DNA of 64,000 nucleotides from NCBI RefSeq assembly GCF_017565405.1, contig NZ_JAGEKR010000005.1, positions 50,151-114,150 of the forward strand, written 5' to 3'. The position numbers and the translations under genes were made by a program. This document shows positions 20,439 through 28,720 of the stretch, one piece after another (position 1 is the stretch's first letter; every line of letters begins with the position of its first letter). This DNA is from Allobranchiibius sp. CTAmp26 (GTDB taxonomy: Bacteria > Actinomycetota > Actinomycetes > Actinomycetales > Dermatophilaceae). The notes below the pieces were generated by a model that was not told where the DNA came from, did not search any database, and worked only from the letters and a program-made list of their open reading frames with translations.

Positions 20439-21539
20439 TCACCGCAGCTGGTCGGGCAGGGCATCGCGGTCGTCCGCGACGTCGTGCGGCGGGTGCACCT
20501 TCGGCATCGACCACCACGCCGCCCAGCCGATCGCGCCCAGCGGCACCTCGAGCAGGTGGGAGAAGATCGCGAAGACCAGCACGCCCGCGGCCGCTGCCGG
20601 CTTGTCGGCACCCCACGCCACCAGCACCGCGAGCGTCCCGGCCTCGCTGATGCCGAGGCCACCCGGGGTGACTCCGACGGCGGTGAGGAGTCGGCCGAGC
20701 GCGTACGCGGCGAAGAGGTCCCCCAGCGGCAGGTCCACCCCGACCGCGGACATGGTGCGCCAGAAGAGCACGAAGTAGATGCCCAGGAAGGCGACGACGC
20801 CGAAGGTCATCGGGAACCAGCCGGTCGTGGTGACCACGGCGAGGCGCTCGCGTTGGTCCCCGAGCAACGCGGTGATGTCCGGGCGCACGCCGCGCTGCTC
20901 ACCACGACGCAGTCGGGCAATGCGGGCGGCCGTGTGCGCGTCGAGGAACCGGCCCAGCCGCAGGGTGAGGACCGGACTGATCAGCACCACGATGAAGCCG
21001 AGTAGCAGCACCAGCCCGATGACCCCGCCGTACAGGGCCGCGTTCCGCACCGGACCGGGCAGGGCGCTGCCCGATCGGGATACGACGGCCAGTCCGATCA
21101 GCGGCATGGCGAGCCGGGCCAGCACGTTCCACACGGCGCTGACGATGATCGAGGTGGAGATGTTGCGGCGGGTGAAGCCCCAGCTGCGCGCGATGTAGTA
21201 CGTCGCGGCCATCCCCACCGCGCCGCCGCCCGGCAGCAGGTTGGACACCGAGGACCCGCAGACGTTGATGATCAGCGCCTTGGAGTGGCTGAGGCCGGGC
21301 AGCGACCCGGTCAGCGTGAACGTGTAGCACCACAGGCCCAGCACGACGAGACCGAAGAGCTCCAGCGCCCCGAGCGGACCCAGGTGCGACAGGTGGATCC
21401 CGATCTCGTGCCAGCCGGTCTGCGCGACCAGCGGCAGCCCGAATCCGAGCAGCAGCCCGGCCATCGTCATCCCGAGGACGCCGTTCAGCACCTGGTTGCG
21501 GGTGACGGTCGGGCGCTGCGAGCCGGGCGCGGTACTCAT
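20439..21539 (-). CDS. Flippase-like membrane protein (LPG-synthase TM / UPF0104 type)
   Basis: A 366-aa protein with about eight membrane helices. It shows the family's SVSNLLPGGGAVGMAATYYIAR stretch near residue 95 and GVTPGGLGISEAGTLAVL near residue 290, known from the lysylphosphatidylglycerol synthase transmembrane (AglD2/YbhN) family. There is no synthase domain, so a lipid or glycolipid translocation role is more likely than lysinylation. The ATG overlaps the stop of the upstream PIG-L gene as ATGA. Together they suggest a two-gene envelope-glycolipid unit. Confidence 0.83.
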   Translation of the reverse strand: MSTAPGSQRPTVTRNQVLNGVLGMTMAGLLLGFGLPLVAQTGWHEIGIHLSHLGPLGALELFGLVVLGLWCYTFTLTGSLPGLSHSKALIINVCGSSVSNLLPGGGAVGMAATYYIARSWGFTRRNISTSIIVSAVWNVLARLAMPLIGLAVVSRSGSALPGPVRNAALYGGVIGLVLLLGFIVVLISPVLTLRLGRFLDAHTAARIARLRRGEQRGVRPDITALLGDQRERLAVVTTTGWFPMTFGVVAFLGIYFVLFWRTMSAVGVDLPLGDLFAAYALGRLLTAVGVTPGGLGISEAGTLAVLVAWGADKPAAAAGVLVFAIFSHLLEVPLGAIGWAAWWSMPKVHPPHDVADDRDALPDQLR

Positions 21540-22363
21540 CGGGGGAGTCCGTCGAAGAGGTCGTGCGAGACCGGGCGGTGTCCGTCCGGCCGCGCGGGAT
21601 CGACGTACCACTCCCAGCCGAAGATCAGGTCGTAGAGCGGGCGGGGGATGCGCAGGAAGAGGCCCAGCGTGCGGTCGCCGTCGTCCGCGGTCGCCTGCGA
21701 GGCGTGCGCCCGCATCGATGCGCGCTTCGCCGCGATCTGGCGGTGGACGCGGATCCGGTGGGTGATGGCCGCGCGGGGGGAGTACGCGCGTTCGTACGAC
21801 GCGATGTCGAAGTCGGCGGGGAAGCGATGCAGGCGGGACACCAGACGGATCCCGAGGACGAGCAGGTCTCGGGGCACGGTGGCCTGCAACACCCTTGCGG
21901 TGTCGGCGATCTCGGCGGCGCGCGCCCCCACGTGGTGCACCTGCACGTGATCACGGTGGCCGTAGCCGCCGGCGGCGTCGTAGGTCAGGAGCACGTCGGC
22001 GTGCTCCTCGCGCAGGATGTCCGCCAGCCTGCCCGCGGCCTCCTCGAGGTCGGCCCGGGCGAATCGCGTCGCACCGGGCGGGTCGTCGTAGAGCAGCGGT
22101 CCGCTGCCGGAGTCGGCGTACCCCAGGTGCACGGTCCGCGCCACGCCGAGTGCCCGCGCGGACTCCAGCAACTCCCGCATCCGGACACCGCCGAGCTGTC
22201 GACCGTCGGCGCGGTACGACGAGGCCGCGAGCCCCAGGTCGCCGTCGGTGGCCACGACGAGGACGACGCGGTGCCCCTCGGCGGCCGCCTTCGCCATCGT
22301 CCCCGAGGTCAGCAGCGCCTCGTCGTCCGGATGGGCGTGGAAGACCACGAGAGTGTGCGACAT
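21536..22363 (-). CDS. PIG-L family deacetylase
   Basis: A 275-aa enzyme of the LmbE/PIG-L zinc deacetylase family, which removes acetyl from N-acetylglucosamine on small or lipid-linked sugars. The metal-binding AHPDDE is at residues 10-15 and the second site His is in GHRDHVQVHHVG near residue 135. MshB and Mca (mycothiol) are relatives, but those genes have other neighbours. Coupling to a flippase-like gene points to an envelope glycan or glycolipid. A CAGGAT hexamer lies 8 bases before the ATG. Confidence 0.87.
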   Translation of the reverse strand: MSHTLVVFHAHPDDEALLTSGTMAKAAAEGHRVVLVVATDGDLGLAASSYRADGRQLGGVRMRELLESARALGVARTVHLGYADSGSGPLLYDDPPGATRFARADLEEAAGRLADILREEHADVLLTYDAAGGYGHRDHVQVHHVGARAAEIADTARVLQATVPRDLLVLGIRLVSRLHRFPADFDIASYERAYSPRAAITHRIRVHRQIAAKRASMRAHASQATADDGDRTLGLFLRIPRPLYDLIFGWEWYVDPARPDGHRPVSHDLFDGLPR

Positions 22364-22457
22364 CGCGGACCATCCTGTCGCATGCGGCTCGGTGCGGGGT
22401 GCAGGTGGCCCGAGAAGGAGCTGAGCCTCAGGGCAAGGTCCGCGTGGCCGCCGCGGG

Positions 22458-23852
22458 TCATGCCGCCGGGTTCTGGCCCTGCCTGGACGGCATCAGGCCG
22501 GGCGCGGGGTCCCAGGTGACGCCGGTGGTGGTGACCTGGGCGGTGAGGAGGTCGCGGTGCACGATGGTGTGGTGGCGTGCGCAGAGCAGCGCGGCGTTGG
22601 TCAGGGTTGTCTCTCCGCCGGCCCACCAGGGCCTCACATGGTGGGCGTCGCACCAGTCGGGTGGCCTGTCGCAGCCGGGGAAGGTGCAGCCTTTGTCTCG
22701 GTGGATGATCGCGGTGCGTAGTCCTCCGGTGAAGAGGCGTTTGGCGCGTCCTACGTCGAGTGGTTCGGAGTCGCCGCCGAGGACTGCGGGGATCAGGTCT
22801 GCATCGCACGCGAGCCGCCTCAGCGTGCCGGCGTCGAGGTGGTCCCCGTCGGTGGTGCGTCCGATGCCGGGCAGGTACATCGGTCCGAATTCTGTTTCGC
22901 CTGAGTCGTTCTTGTTGAGGTGCTCGAGCCGTCCCGCGTTGCGGAGCCCCTGGTACAAGGTCGCGCAGTCCATCGTGACGAGGATCTTGGCGGTGCCGCC
23001 GAAGTCCCCCACCGGTCGTGGGGTGGTGCCGTCCAGCACTCCTGCAGCAGTGTCGACCAACCGCACCAGGGCATCGGCCCGCCGTTTGGCCGGTGTCCGC
23101 ATGTCACGGTCAGGGCTGCCAGTGTGTTGTGCGTCTGGGCAGGGCTGTGGTGCCGGTGCGGACAGGGCGCGCAGGGCGTGTTTAATCACTGCGGCGTGCC
23201 CAGCGGACAGTTCGGCGACGAACCGGGTCAGCCCAGAGGGCAGGTCGGCCCAGTACACCGATTCGCACTCCTGCTGCCGCTCTTCGTCCCGCACGAGCTG
23301 CTGCGGCGCGTACTCCCCCAGGATCCGAGTGGTCAGCTCCCGCAACGTGCGTGCCCCATAGTCCGACAACGACAAATACCGGCCCAACAGGTCATCACGA
23401 TCGGCGGTCGGCAGCTGCGGCAGGATCTGCGGCACCTCCCGCAACGCGGCAGCCGCCACCGGCACGGTCGTGGACCCGGTTGCCAACGCCTCGGCTACGA
23501 CCTTGTTCCGCGAATCGGCACAGTCGGCCCCCACGGCCCCGACCCGGCGCACCACGACGGGGTCGGCACCCGCGGCCTGGCGGGCGACCCAGGCTGGAGC
23601 ACCGGTCGCGGTGGAGTTCGAGACCGTCCCACGCCCCAGAGCGTCCGCCGTCGCCAGCGTGGCGACGTTCTCCGCACGTGAGGACAGGCGCAGCATCGAC
23701 CCCACCACCCTTGCCAGGGCAGCTTCATCCAACTGCCATAACGCATCCGGCCACTCATCGAGTGCGTTGCTGAACTGCTCCAGCTGGGTCATGAGCCGGG
23801 CACCGGTGCCCGGTGCCGCGGGCACCCGCGAGTCGTTCCTCGAGTGCGCCAT
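22458..23852 (-). CDS. DUF222 / HNH endonuclease protein (13E12-repeat family)
   Basis: A protein of about 464 aa. The DUF222 region fills the N-terminal two thirds and a C-terminal HNH nuclease motif is clear (GCTFPGCDRPPDWCDAHHV, then LLCARHHTIVHR). These proteins occur in many copies in mycobacteria and other actinobacteria, where some sit in 13E12 repeat elements; their biological role is unknown. The chosen ATG at 23852 has a strong AGGAGGGG site 3 bases upstream. Base composition of the 3' part is a little less GC-rich than the neighbours. I see no flanking repeats or integrase. Confidence 0.85.
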   Translation of the reverse strand: MAHSRNDSRVPAAPGTGARLMTQLEQFSNALDEWPDALWQLDEAALARVVGSMLRLSSRAENVATLATADALGRGTVSNSTATGAPAWVARQAAGADPVVVRRVGAVGADCADSRNKVVAEALATGSTTVPVAAAALREVPQILPQLPTADRDDLLGRYLSLSDYGARTLRELTTRILGEYAPQQLVRDEERQQECESVYWADLPSGLTRFVAELSAGHAAVIKHALRALSAPAPQPCPDAQHTGSPDRDMRTPAKRRADALVRLVDTAAGVLDGTTPRPVGDFGGTAKILVTMDCATLYQGLRNAGRLEHLNKNDSGETEFGPMYLPGIGRTTDGDHLDAGTLRRLACDADLIPAVLGGDSEPLDVGRAKRLFTGGLRTAIIHRDKGCTFPGCDRPPDWCDAHHVRPWWAGGETTLTNAALLCARHHTIVHRDLLTAQVTTTGVTWDPAPGLMPSRQGQNPAA

Positions 23853-23897
23853 GGCCCCTCCTGCGCCGGTGATGACACACGTTGCCATCTACTGTGA

Positions 23898-23903
23898 ATC
23901 ATA
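23898..23903 (-). promoter_or_regulatory. Probable -10 of the DUF222/HNH gene
   Basis: TATGAT on the minus strand, with no good -35. It implies a start near 23890 and a leader of about 40 bases that includes the AGGAGGGG ribosome site. Confidence 0.4.
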
Positions 23904-23975
23904 CGCGTGTTCGATGACTAATGTAAGGGCTAAGACCACGAATATTGTTGACATTATTGATGATTGGAGCCGGAG

Positions 23976-23984
23976 TTATCCACA
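23976..23984 (+). promoter_or_regulatory. Perfect DnaA box 1
   Basis: TTATCCACA, an exact match to the DnaA-box consensus TTATNCACA. It lies in an unusually AT-rich gap (about 23885-24020) that also holds runs such as AATATTGTTGACATTATTG. Confidence 0.6.
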
Positions 23985-24014
23985 TCCCCTCTCTCGAGGT
24001 GGACGTTACTCGGG

Positions 24015-24023
24015 TTATCCACA
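24015..24023 (+). promoter_or_regulatory. Perfect DnaA box 2
   Basis: A second TTATCCACA in the same orientation, 39 bases after the first. No replication gene is nearby, so this is not obviously oriC. Confidence 0.6.
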
Positions 24024-24124
24024 CCCCAGCGAGAACAAGTTGAGACGCGTCTCGGGCGTCGGTCCGAGCGGGCCATGAACCCGGGGCCGCCAGCGCGTAC
24101 GACATTGCGACCTCGGGGGCGTGC

Positions 24125-24130
24125 GATCCT
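24125..24130 (+). promoter_or_regulatory. Leaderless-type -10 of the GT4 gene
   Basis: GATCCT 7 bases before the GTG at 24138. The first base departs from the usual T or C, so support is moderate. Confidence 0.35.
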
Positions 24131-24137
24131 GGGCGGC

Positions 24138-25286
24138 GTGAAGGTGGCTCTCCTGTCGGACTGTTATCTGCCCCGGCTCGGAGGTATCGAGGTCCAGGTG
24201 CACGACCTGGCCCGCCATCTGCAGGCGGCCGGGCACGAGGTGGAGGTCTTCACTGCCACCATCGGCCCGGAGCACCTGCGGATCGGCACCGACTGGCTCG
24301 ACGGGATCCCCGTGCATCGGCTCGCGATCACGCTTCCCAAGGACTTCCCGATCAACCCGTTTGCGCCGCGCACCCTGCGGCACATGCTCCAGGCAGGCCG
24401 GTTCGACGTCGGCCACGCGCACATGGGGATCGTCAGCCCGTTCGCGATGGACTGCGTGCGGGTGACCCAGGGCCTCGGCCTGCCGACCGCGGTGACCTGG
24501 CACTCGGTGCACGGCAACTCCACGGACTGGATCGGCGCGACCGGGTACGTCCGCCGGTGGGGCGCCCGTGGGGCCGCGCTGTCCGCGGTGTCCACCGTGG
24601 CGGCGGCCCCCATCCAGCGGATGGCGGGTCCGGGATACCCGGTTCACCTGATGCCCAACGGGATCCAGGCCTCGGACTGGGAGCCCGGTGCCCGCGAGGA
24701 CGACGGCGTGTTGCGGGTCGTCTCGGCGATGCGCCTGGTCTGGCGCAAGCGGCCGCTGGCCCTGCTGGAGCTGATGGAAGAGGTACGCCGGCGGGTGCCG
24801 GAGCGCGACGTACGCCTGGAGATCCTGGGTGACGGCAAGCTGCGGCCCCGGTTGGAGCAGCGGGTCGCGGAGCTGGGCGCGGGGGACTGGTTCAGTGCGC
24901 CTGGTCGGATGACCCGCGAGCAGCTGCGGGAGCACTACCTCGCCTCGGACGTCTACATCTCGCCCGGCACCTTCGAGGCCTTCGGGATCGCGGCGCTGGA
25001 GGCGCGCACCACCGGGCTGCCGGTCGTGGCACCGCGGCGCAGCGGGGTGTCGACGTTCATCGAGCACGGTGTCAACGGACTGCTCGCGGGCGACGATCTC
25101 GCGATGGTGGAGGCGCTCGTGCGGCTCGCGACCGACGACAGGCTGCGGCACCGGATCACCGAGCACAACACGGCACACCCGCCGATCGAGTCGTGGCCGT
25201 CGGTGGTCGAACTGGTCATCGCGGAGTACCAGCGCGCTCAGGAGCTGGAACGCCGGCGCCGGGCGATGGCGCTCACCGGGTCCTGA
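24138..25286 (+). CDS. Glycosyltransferase family 4 (GT-B)
   Basis: A protein of about 382 aa. The N-terminal acceptor domain has the LGGIEVQVHDLARHLQAAGH motif near residues 15-34. The C-terminal donor domain has the family's EAFGIAALEARTTGLPVV near residue 280, the E-x7-E type site for the sugar nucleotide. It resembles PimB/PimC-type mannosyltransferases, but the donor and acceptor cannot be read from the sequence. The GTG at 24138 is where homology begins; the open frame continues upstream into the AT-rich gap without coding character. Confidence 0.85.
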   Translation: MKVALLSDCYLPRLGGIEVQVHDLARHLQAAGHEVEVFTATIGPEHLRIGTDWLDGIPVHRLAITLPKDFPINPFAPRTLRHMLQAGRFDVGHAHMGIVSPFAMDCVRVTQGLGLPTAVTWHSVHGNSTDWIGATGYVRRWGARGAALSAVSTVAAAPIQRMAGPGYPVHLMPNGIQASDWEPGAREDDGVLRVVSAMRLVWRKRPLALLELMEEVRRRVPERDVRLEILGDGKLRPRLEQRVAELGAGDWFSAPGRMTREQLREHYLASDVYISPGTFEAFGIAALEARTTGLPVVAPRRSGVSTFIEHGVNGLLAGDDLAMVEALVRLATDDRLRHRITEHNTAHPPIESWPSVVELVIAEYQRAQELERRRRAMALTGS

Positions 25287-25295
25287 CCAGTGCCT

Positions 25296-25317
25296 CTGAC
25301 CTCCTCCGACAGGTCAG
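25296..25317. terminator. Weak hairpin between convergent genes
   Basis: CTGACCT and AGGTCAG form a 7-bp stem with an 8-base loop, lying between the GT4 stop and the stop of the secreted orphan. It could terminate both, but it is short. Confidence 0.35.
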
Positions 25318-25937
25318 CAACCAGCGGCGCGTGAGGCGATGTACGACTCCGAACCGGCCGCGTACTTGGTGTGGTCGCAGATGATCGCACCCTCGGCTTC
25401 CGAGCCGTAGGTGGTGGCCGCGCCCCGGTATTCCGTGCCGTGCCCCGGTGCGCGCGAGCAGGTCAGTTGGTACCAGTTGCCGCGCACATCACGGCGGCCG
25501 AGGTAGAACACCCATTTCGTCGTGGTGCGTCGGGCCGGTACCTCGAAGGATTCCGTCTCGCTGCCGGTCGCCGTGTGCGACACGCTCGTGGCGACGTTGA
25601 TATGCGTCTTGGCGCCGAGATCGACCAGCTTCCAGTGGATTCCACCGCTTGCTTCCAGGTCACCGGTCGCTGCGGCGCTGAGGGTCGTCTCGTGCCCGAC
25701 GGTCACGGACTTGCTGTACTTCACGCCTGGTCCGAGGTTGACCGTCTTGAGGTGGGTGACGGTGAACTGATTCTTGGTCAGGGTCACAGACCGTTGGACG
25801 ACACCGTCCTGCCCGGTGCACTTGGCGATACCGGACGCCGCGTGCGCGGTCGCGGGTACGGCGATCCCGATGGTGGACAAGGCCACGGCGGATGCAAGGG
25901 GGGTGATGATGCGACGGATCGGGCGGCGTACGAGCAC
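25314..25937 (-). CDS. Secreted protein of unknown function
   Basis: A 207-aa protein I do not recognise. A signal peptide is clear: basic MLVRRPIRR, a hydrophobic run to about residue 28 and an AHA-type cleavage site near 31-33. The mature part of about 174 residues has alternating Thr/Ser/Val stretches suggesting beta structure, and four Cys that could form two disulfides. No catalytic motif is visible. GTG start with a GAGGAG site. It stands alone between convergent GT4 and the DUF3349 operon end. Its function cannot be inferred. Confidence 0.8.
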   Translation of the reverse strand: MLVRRPIRRIITPLASAVALSTIGIAVPATAHAASGIAKCTGQDGVVQRSVTLTKNQFTVTHLKTVNLGPGVKYSKSVTVGHETTLSAAATGDLEASGGIHWKLVDLGAKTHINVATSVSHTATGSETESFEVPARRTTTKWVFYLGRRDVRGNWYQLTCSRAPGHGTEYRGAATTYGSEAEGAIICDHTKYAAGSESYIASRAAGC

Positions 25938-25980
25938 GGTGACTCCTCAGAGGTCGACGGAACGGTGGTCCGGGTGGGCG

Positions 25981-26607
25981 TCAGTCGTCCAGCGGCCAAC
26001 CCTGGGTGGCGAGCCGGGTGCGGACCCGCTGCAGCTCGTCCTCGGTCGGCATCTCGCTCGTGGCCTTGCTGATGAGGACCTGCGCGTCGACCGCGCTGAT
26101 CGAGGCGCCGTCGGCCCCGTCGATCAGCACCTGCACGATGCTCTTGACCTCCTCGTCGGTCAGGCGTCGGCGCAGCAGGGCCAGGACCGGGATCCGATCG
26201 GTCTTCGGCACTCCCTCGGGATACCCCGCGCGGAGCCAGTCCACCACCCGCTGCACGAAGGCGGCGCGTTGCGGACCGGTCGAGGGGTCACCGTTGTGGG
26301 ACCCCGCGGGCGGCGGCGGCGCTCCGAGCGGCCATCCGACTGCGGCGAGTCGGGCCGCCACGAGGTGGACGTCCGCCTCGACGGCCGGAGCGGCTTTCAC
26401 CTCGGCGATGACGTCACGCACGTCCTTCGCGCGAATCTCCCCGTCCGGGTTGTTCGCGATGACCTGCCTCATCGTCGCCTCCAGTTCCTCCTCGTTCAAC
26501 GTGCGCGTCAGCAACACGAGGAGGGGTTGGAAGTCCTTGGGGGGCACACCGTCGGGGTACCCCTTCCGCAGCCAGTCGAGGACGGAGGTGATCGGGTTGA
26601 CTGCCAT
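25981..26607 (-). CDS. Double DUF3349 protein
   Basis: A 208-aa protein made of two copies of the DUF3349 domain. Copy 1 (about 1-95) starts VLDWLRKGYPDGVPPKD and ends LAAVGWPLG; copy 2 (about 117-208) starts VVDWLRAGYPEGVPKTD and ends LATQGWPLDD. A Pro-rich linker lies between. The M. tuberculosis homologue next to pitA, Rv0543c from memory, has a single copy. Both copies keep the acidic helix-turn-helix-like layout; the role is unknown. The ATG overlaps the stop of the small membrane protein, in the same operon as pitA. Confidence 0.87.
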   Translation of the reverse strand: MAVNPITSVLDWLRKGYPDGVPPKDFQPLLVLLTRTLNEEELEATMRQVIANNPDGEIRAKDVRDVIAEVKAAPAVEADVHLVAARLAAVGWPLGAPPPPAGSHNGDPSTGPQRAAFVQRVVDWLRAGYPEGVPKTDRIPVLALLRRRLTDEEVKSIVQVLIDGADGASISAVDAQVLISKATSEMPTEDELQRVRTRLATQGWPLDD

Positions 26608-26894
26608 CACGTCGGAAGCTTGATGCCGAGGTAGTGGTCGAGGCTGCTCTTGGTGATGTAGAGCACCCCGTAGATCACCACCAGCGCGATGATCGCGGAC
26701 AGGATGTAGGCCGCGGTCAGCGCCGCCGGTTTGCCGGCCGTCATGGTGCCGTCGGCGTGTTCGCCACCGCTGCCCTGGTCCCACAGCCTGATGCCCACCG
26801 CGAAGAGGAACGGCAGTCCCGCGCCGAGGACCACGCCGACGGCGATGACCTTGAGAGTGTTATGGCCGATGGTCGACCAGTCGATGCTGCCCAC
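26607..26894 (-). CDS. Small two-helix membrane protein of the pitA operon
   Basis: A 95-aa protein with two predicted membrane helices (about 14-38 and 57-80) around a loop of some 20 residues. It matches the position and layout of the Rv0544c-like protein between pitA and the DUF3349 gene. No enzymatic motif. GTG start with an AAGGAG site 7 bases upstream. It lies 27 bases after the pitA stop and overlaps the next gene, so the three genes are one operon and may act together in phosphate uptake or its control. Confidence 0.83.
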   Translation of the reverse strand: MGSIDWSTIGHNTLKVIAVGVVLGAGLPFLFAVGIRLWDQGSGGEHADGTMTAGKPAALTAAYILSAIIALVVIYGVLYITKSSLDHYLGIKLPT

Positions 26895-26921
26895 TGGTGG
26901 TCTCCTTCATCCCGAACGCCG

Positions 26922-28139
26922 TCAGGCGTTCGCGTCCGTAGGGGTCTGCTGGGAGGCGGGCGCGACACTGCCGGTCGCGTCGTCCCAGTCGGCGTTGACG
27001 TTGGCCGCGTCGATCTTCTGCTTCTGTGCACGCAGGTAGATGAAGGCGGACATGGCGACCAGGATCGCGAAGATGAGCAGCGCGCCGCCGACACCGCCCA
27101 CGGCGTGCCCGATGTAGTAGGTGATGGCGCCACCCACGGCAGCGGCGGGAAGGGTCAGAATCCAGCCGACCGCCATGCGGCCGGCGACGGACCACCGGAC
27201 CTGCGCACCGGGCTTGCCCACCCCGGAGCCCATGATCGAGCCGGTTGCCACGTGGGTGGTGGACAGCGCCATCCCCAGGTTGCTGGAGGTGAGGATGATG
27301 ACCGCCGAGGCCGCCTCCGCCGCCATACCCTGCGGTGCCTCGATCTCGACCAGACCTTTGCCGAGGGTGCGGATGACGCGCCAGCCGCCGAGGTAGGTAC
27401 CGAGGGCGATCGCGCCGGCGCACACCAGGATGATCCAGACCGGGAGCCCGTTCGCCTCGATGTCCTTGTCGCTGAGCGAACCGTGGGCGATCAGAGCCAG
27501 CGCGATCACGCCCATGGTCTTCTGTGCGTCACCGGTGCCGTGCGCGAGGGAGACCAGGGACGCGGTGGCGACCTGTCCCCAGCGGAAACCGCTCGACCGT
27601 TTGCTCTGGCGCACTTTCCGGGTCATCGCGTAGATGAGGTAGGTGCCGAGGGCTGCGATCGCTCCGGCGATGAACGGCGACATGAGGGCCGGGACGATCA
27701 CCTTGGAGACCAGGCCGTTCCAGTTGATGCCACCGGTGCCGAGCGCGGCCAGTCCGGCACCCAGCAAGCCTCCGAAGAGCGCGTGCGAGGAACTGGACGG
27801 GAGGCCGAACAGCCACGTCGCCAGGTTCCACAGGATGCCGCCGATGAGACCGGCGAAGATGATGAAGATCGCCTTCTCCTGGTCGAGGCCCTGGATCAGC
27901 CCTCCGGACTTCTCCTGGATCTTCAGCACCGAGGTGGTGACCGTCACGGCCACCTTGACCGACAGGAAGGCGCCCACGAGGTTGAGGACCGCTGACAACG
28001 CCACGGCGACCCTCGGCTTGAGGGCTCCTGTCGCGATGGACGTGGCCATCGCGTTGCCGGTGTCGTGGAAACCGTTGGTGAAGTCGAAACCGACCGCGGT
28101 GACGACGACGAGGATCAGGATGAACAGCTCTCCGCTCAT
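26922..28139 (-). CDS. pitA: Inorganic phosphate transporter PitA
   Basis: A 405-aa secondary transporter with about ten membrane helices that imports metal-phosphate with protons. Two inverted copies of the family signature are present: DFTNGFHDTGNAMATSIATG near residues 19-38 and VSLAHGTGDAQKTMGVI near residue 200. Length is normal for actinobacterial PitA. It leads an operon with two small genes of unknown role. A row of GTTCACC-like units about 85-110 bases upstream may be a phosphate-regulator site. Confidence 0.93.
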   Translation of the reverse strand: MSGELFILILVVVTAVGFDFTNGFHDTGNAMATSIATGALKPRVAVALSAVLNLVGAFLSVKVAVTVTTSVLKIQEKSGGLIQGLDQEKAIFIIFAGLIGGILWNLATWLFGLPSSSSHALFGGLLGAGLAALGTGGINWNGLVSKVIVPALMSPFIAGAIAALGTYLIYAMTRKVRQSKRSSGFRWGQVATASLVSLAHGTGDAQKTMGVIALALIAHGSLSDKDIEANGLPVWIILVCAGAIALGTYLGGWRVIRTLGKGLVEIEAPQGMAAEAASAVIILTSSNLGMALSTTHVATGSIMGSGVGKPGAQVRWSVAGRMAVGWILTLPAAAVGGAITYYIGHAVGGVGGALLIFAILVAMSAFIYLRAQKQKIDAANVNADWDDATGSVAPASQQTPTDANA

Positions 28140-28199
28140 AGGACTGAGTATGGGAGCGATCGTCAGGCTGAGAAATGTCGTCTGGCGACTGTTCGCGAG

Positions 28200-28236
28200 A
28201 CGTCAGGTGAAGGACACCTGGTCGTTCACCTGACGT
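28200..28236 (-). terminator. Hairpin between the NUDIX gene and pitA
   Basis: A 12-bp inverted repeat (28200-28211 with 28225-28236) with a 13-base loop, immediately after the NUDIX stop codon on the minus strand. It probably ends the ATP-grasp to NUDIX operon before pitA. Its right arm is shared with the GTTCACC-like repeat. Confidence 0.6.
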
Positions 28237-28252
28237 TCATCGATTCGTCACC
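28224..28252. promoter_or_regulatory. GTTCACC-like triple repeat upstream of pitA
   Basis: Units GTTCACC, GTTCATC and CGTCACC begin at 28224, 28235 and 28246, exactly 11 bases apart. Direct repeats of GTTCACC-like units with 11-base period are the PHO box bound by PhoP in Streptomyces. The last two units overlap the 3' end of the NUDIX gene, so coding constraint could explain part of the pattern. Confidence 0.35.
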
Positions 28253-28710
28253 TCGAGCGGCTGCAGGTCGGCGTGCTGCACTGTCTCGTTGTCCGGGGCG
28301 TAGGTGAACCCGCCGCGCAGGCGCTCGCCCGAGAGCACGCGCGCCAGCCAGTAATGGTCGTCGTCCCACATCCGGTCCAGCGGCAGCTCGTCGACCGGGC
28401 ACCACCACGGCGCCAGCTCCGAGCTGGGGGTGAGCTCACCGGCGTACGACGTGCTGGTGAAGACCTCCAGCTGCAGATCCCACGCGGGCCGCGCCGGGAA
28501 CGTGAACTCGAGTCGGGCGCACGCGGTGACGTCGCGTACGACGAGTCCCGTCTCCTCGCGCGTCTCCCGGACGGCGGCCGCCAGGGGCGCCTCCCCGGGC
28601 TCCACATGGCCACCCGGCGCGACCACCCGCCCGGCACCGAAACCCGTCAGCTTCTCCCCGAGCAGCAGGTCGTCGTCCCGCCGCAACAGCATCAGGCACA
28701 TCGCGATCAC
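28237..28710 (-). CDS. NUDIX hydrolase
   Basis: A 157-aa NUDIX-fold pyrophosphohydrolase. The Nudix box G-x5-E-x7-R-E-x2-E-E-x-G is complete (from GGHVEPGE to REETGL near residues 33-52). The N-terminus IAMCLMLLRRDDDLLLGEKLTGFGAGR resembles MutT/8-oxo-dGTP or MTH1-like enzymes. The substrate is not certain. GTG start, 10 bases after the DedA stop, and last gene of the ATP-grasp operon. Confidence 0.87.
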   Translation of the reverse strand: MIAMCLMLLRRDDDLLLGEKLTGFGAGRVVAPGGHVEPGEAPLAAAVRETREETGLVVRDVTACARLEFTFPARPAWDLQLEVFTSTSYAGELTPSSELAPWWCPVDELPLDRMWDDDHYWLARVLSGERLRGGFTYAPDNETVQHADLQPLEVTNR

Positions 28711-28720
28711 GGCGAGGGCG

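Noticed and set aside
22458..24023. DUF222/HNH gene and AT-rich gap as a mobile element
   Set aside because: No integrase, transposase, flanking direct repeat or tRNA end is seen. The family is often repeated in actinobacteria without being mobile.
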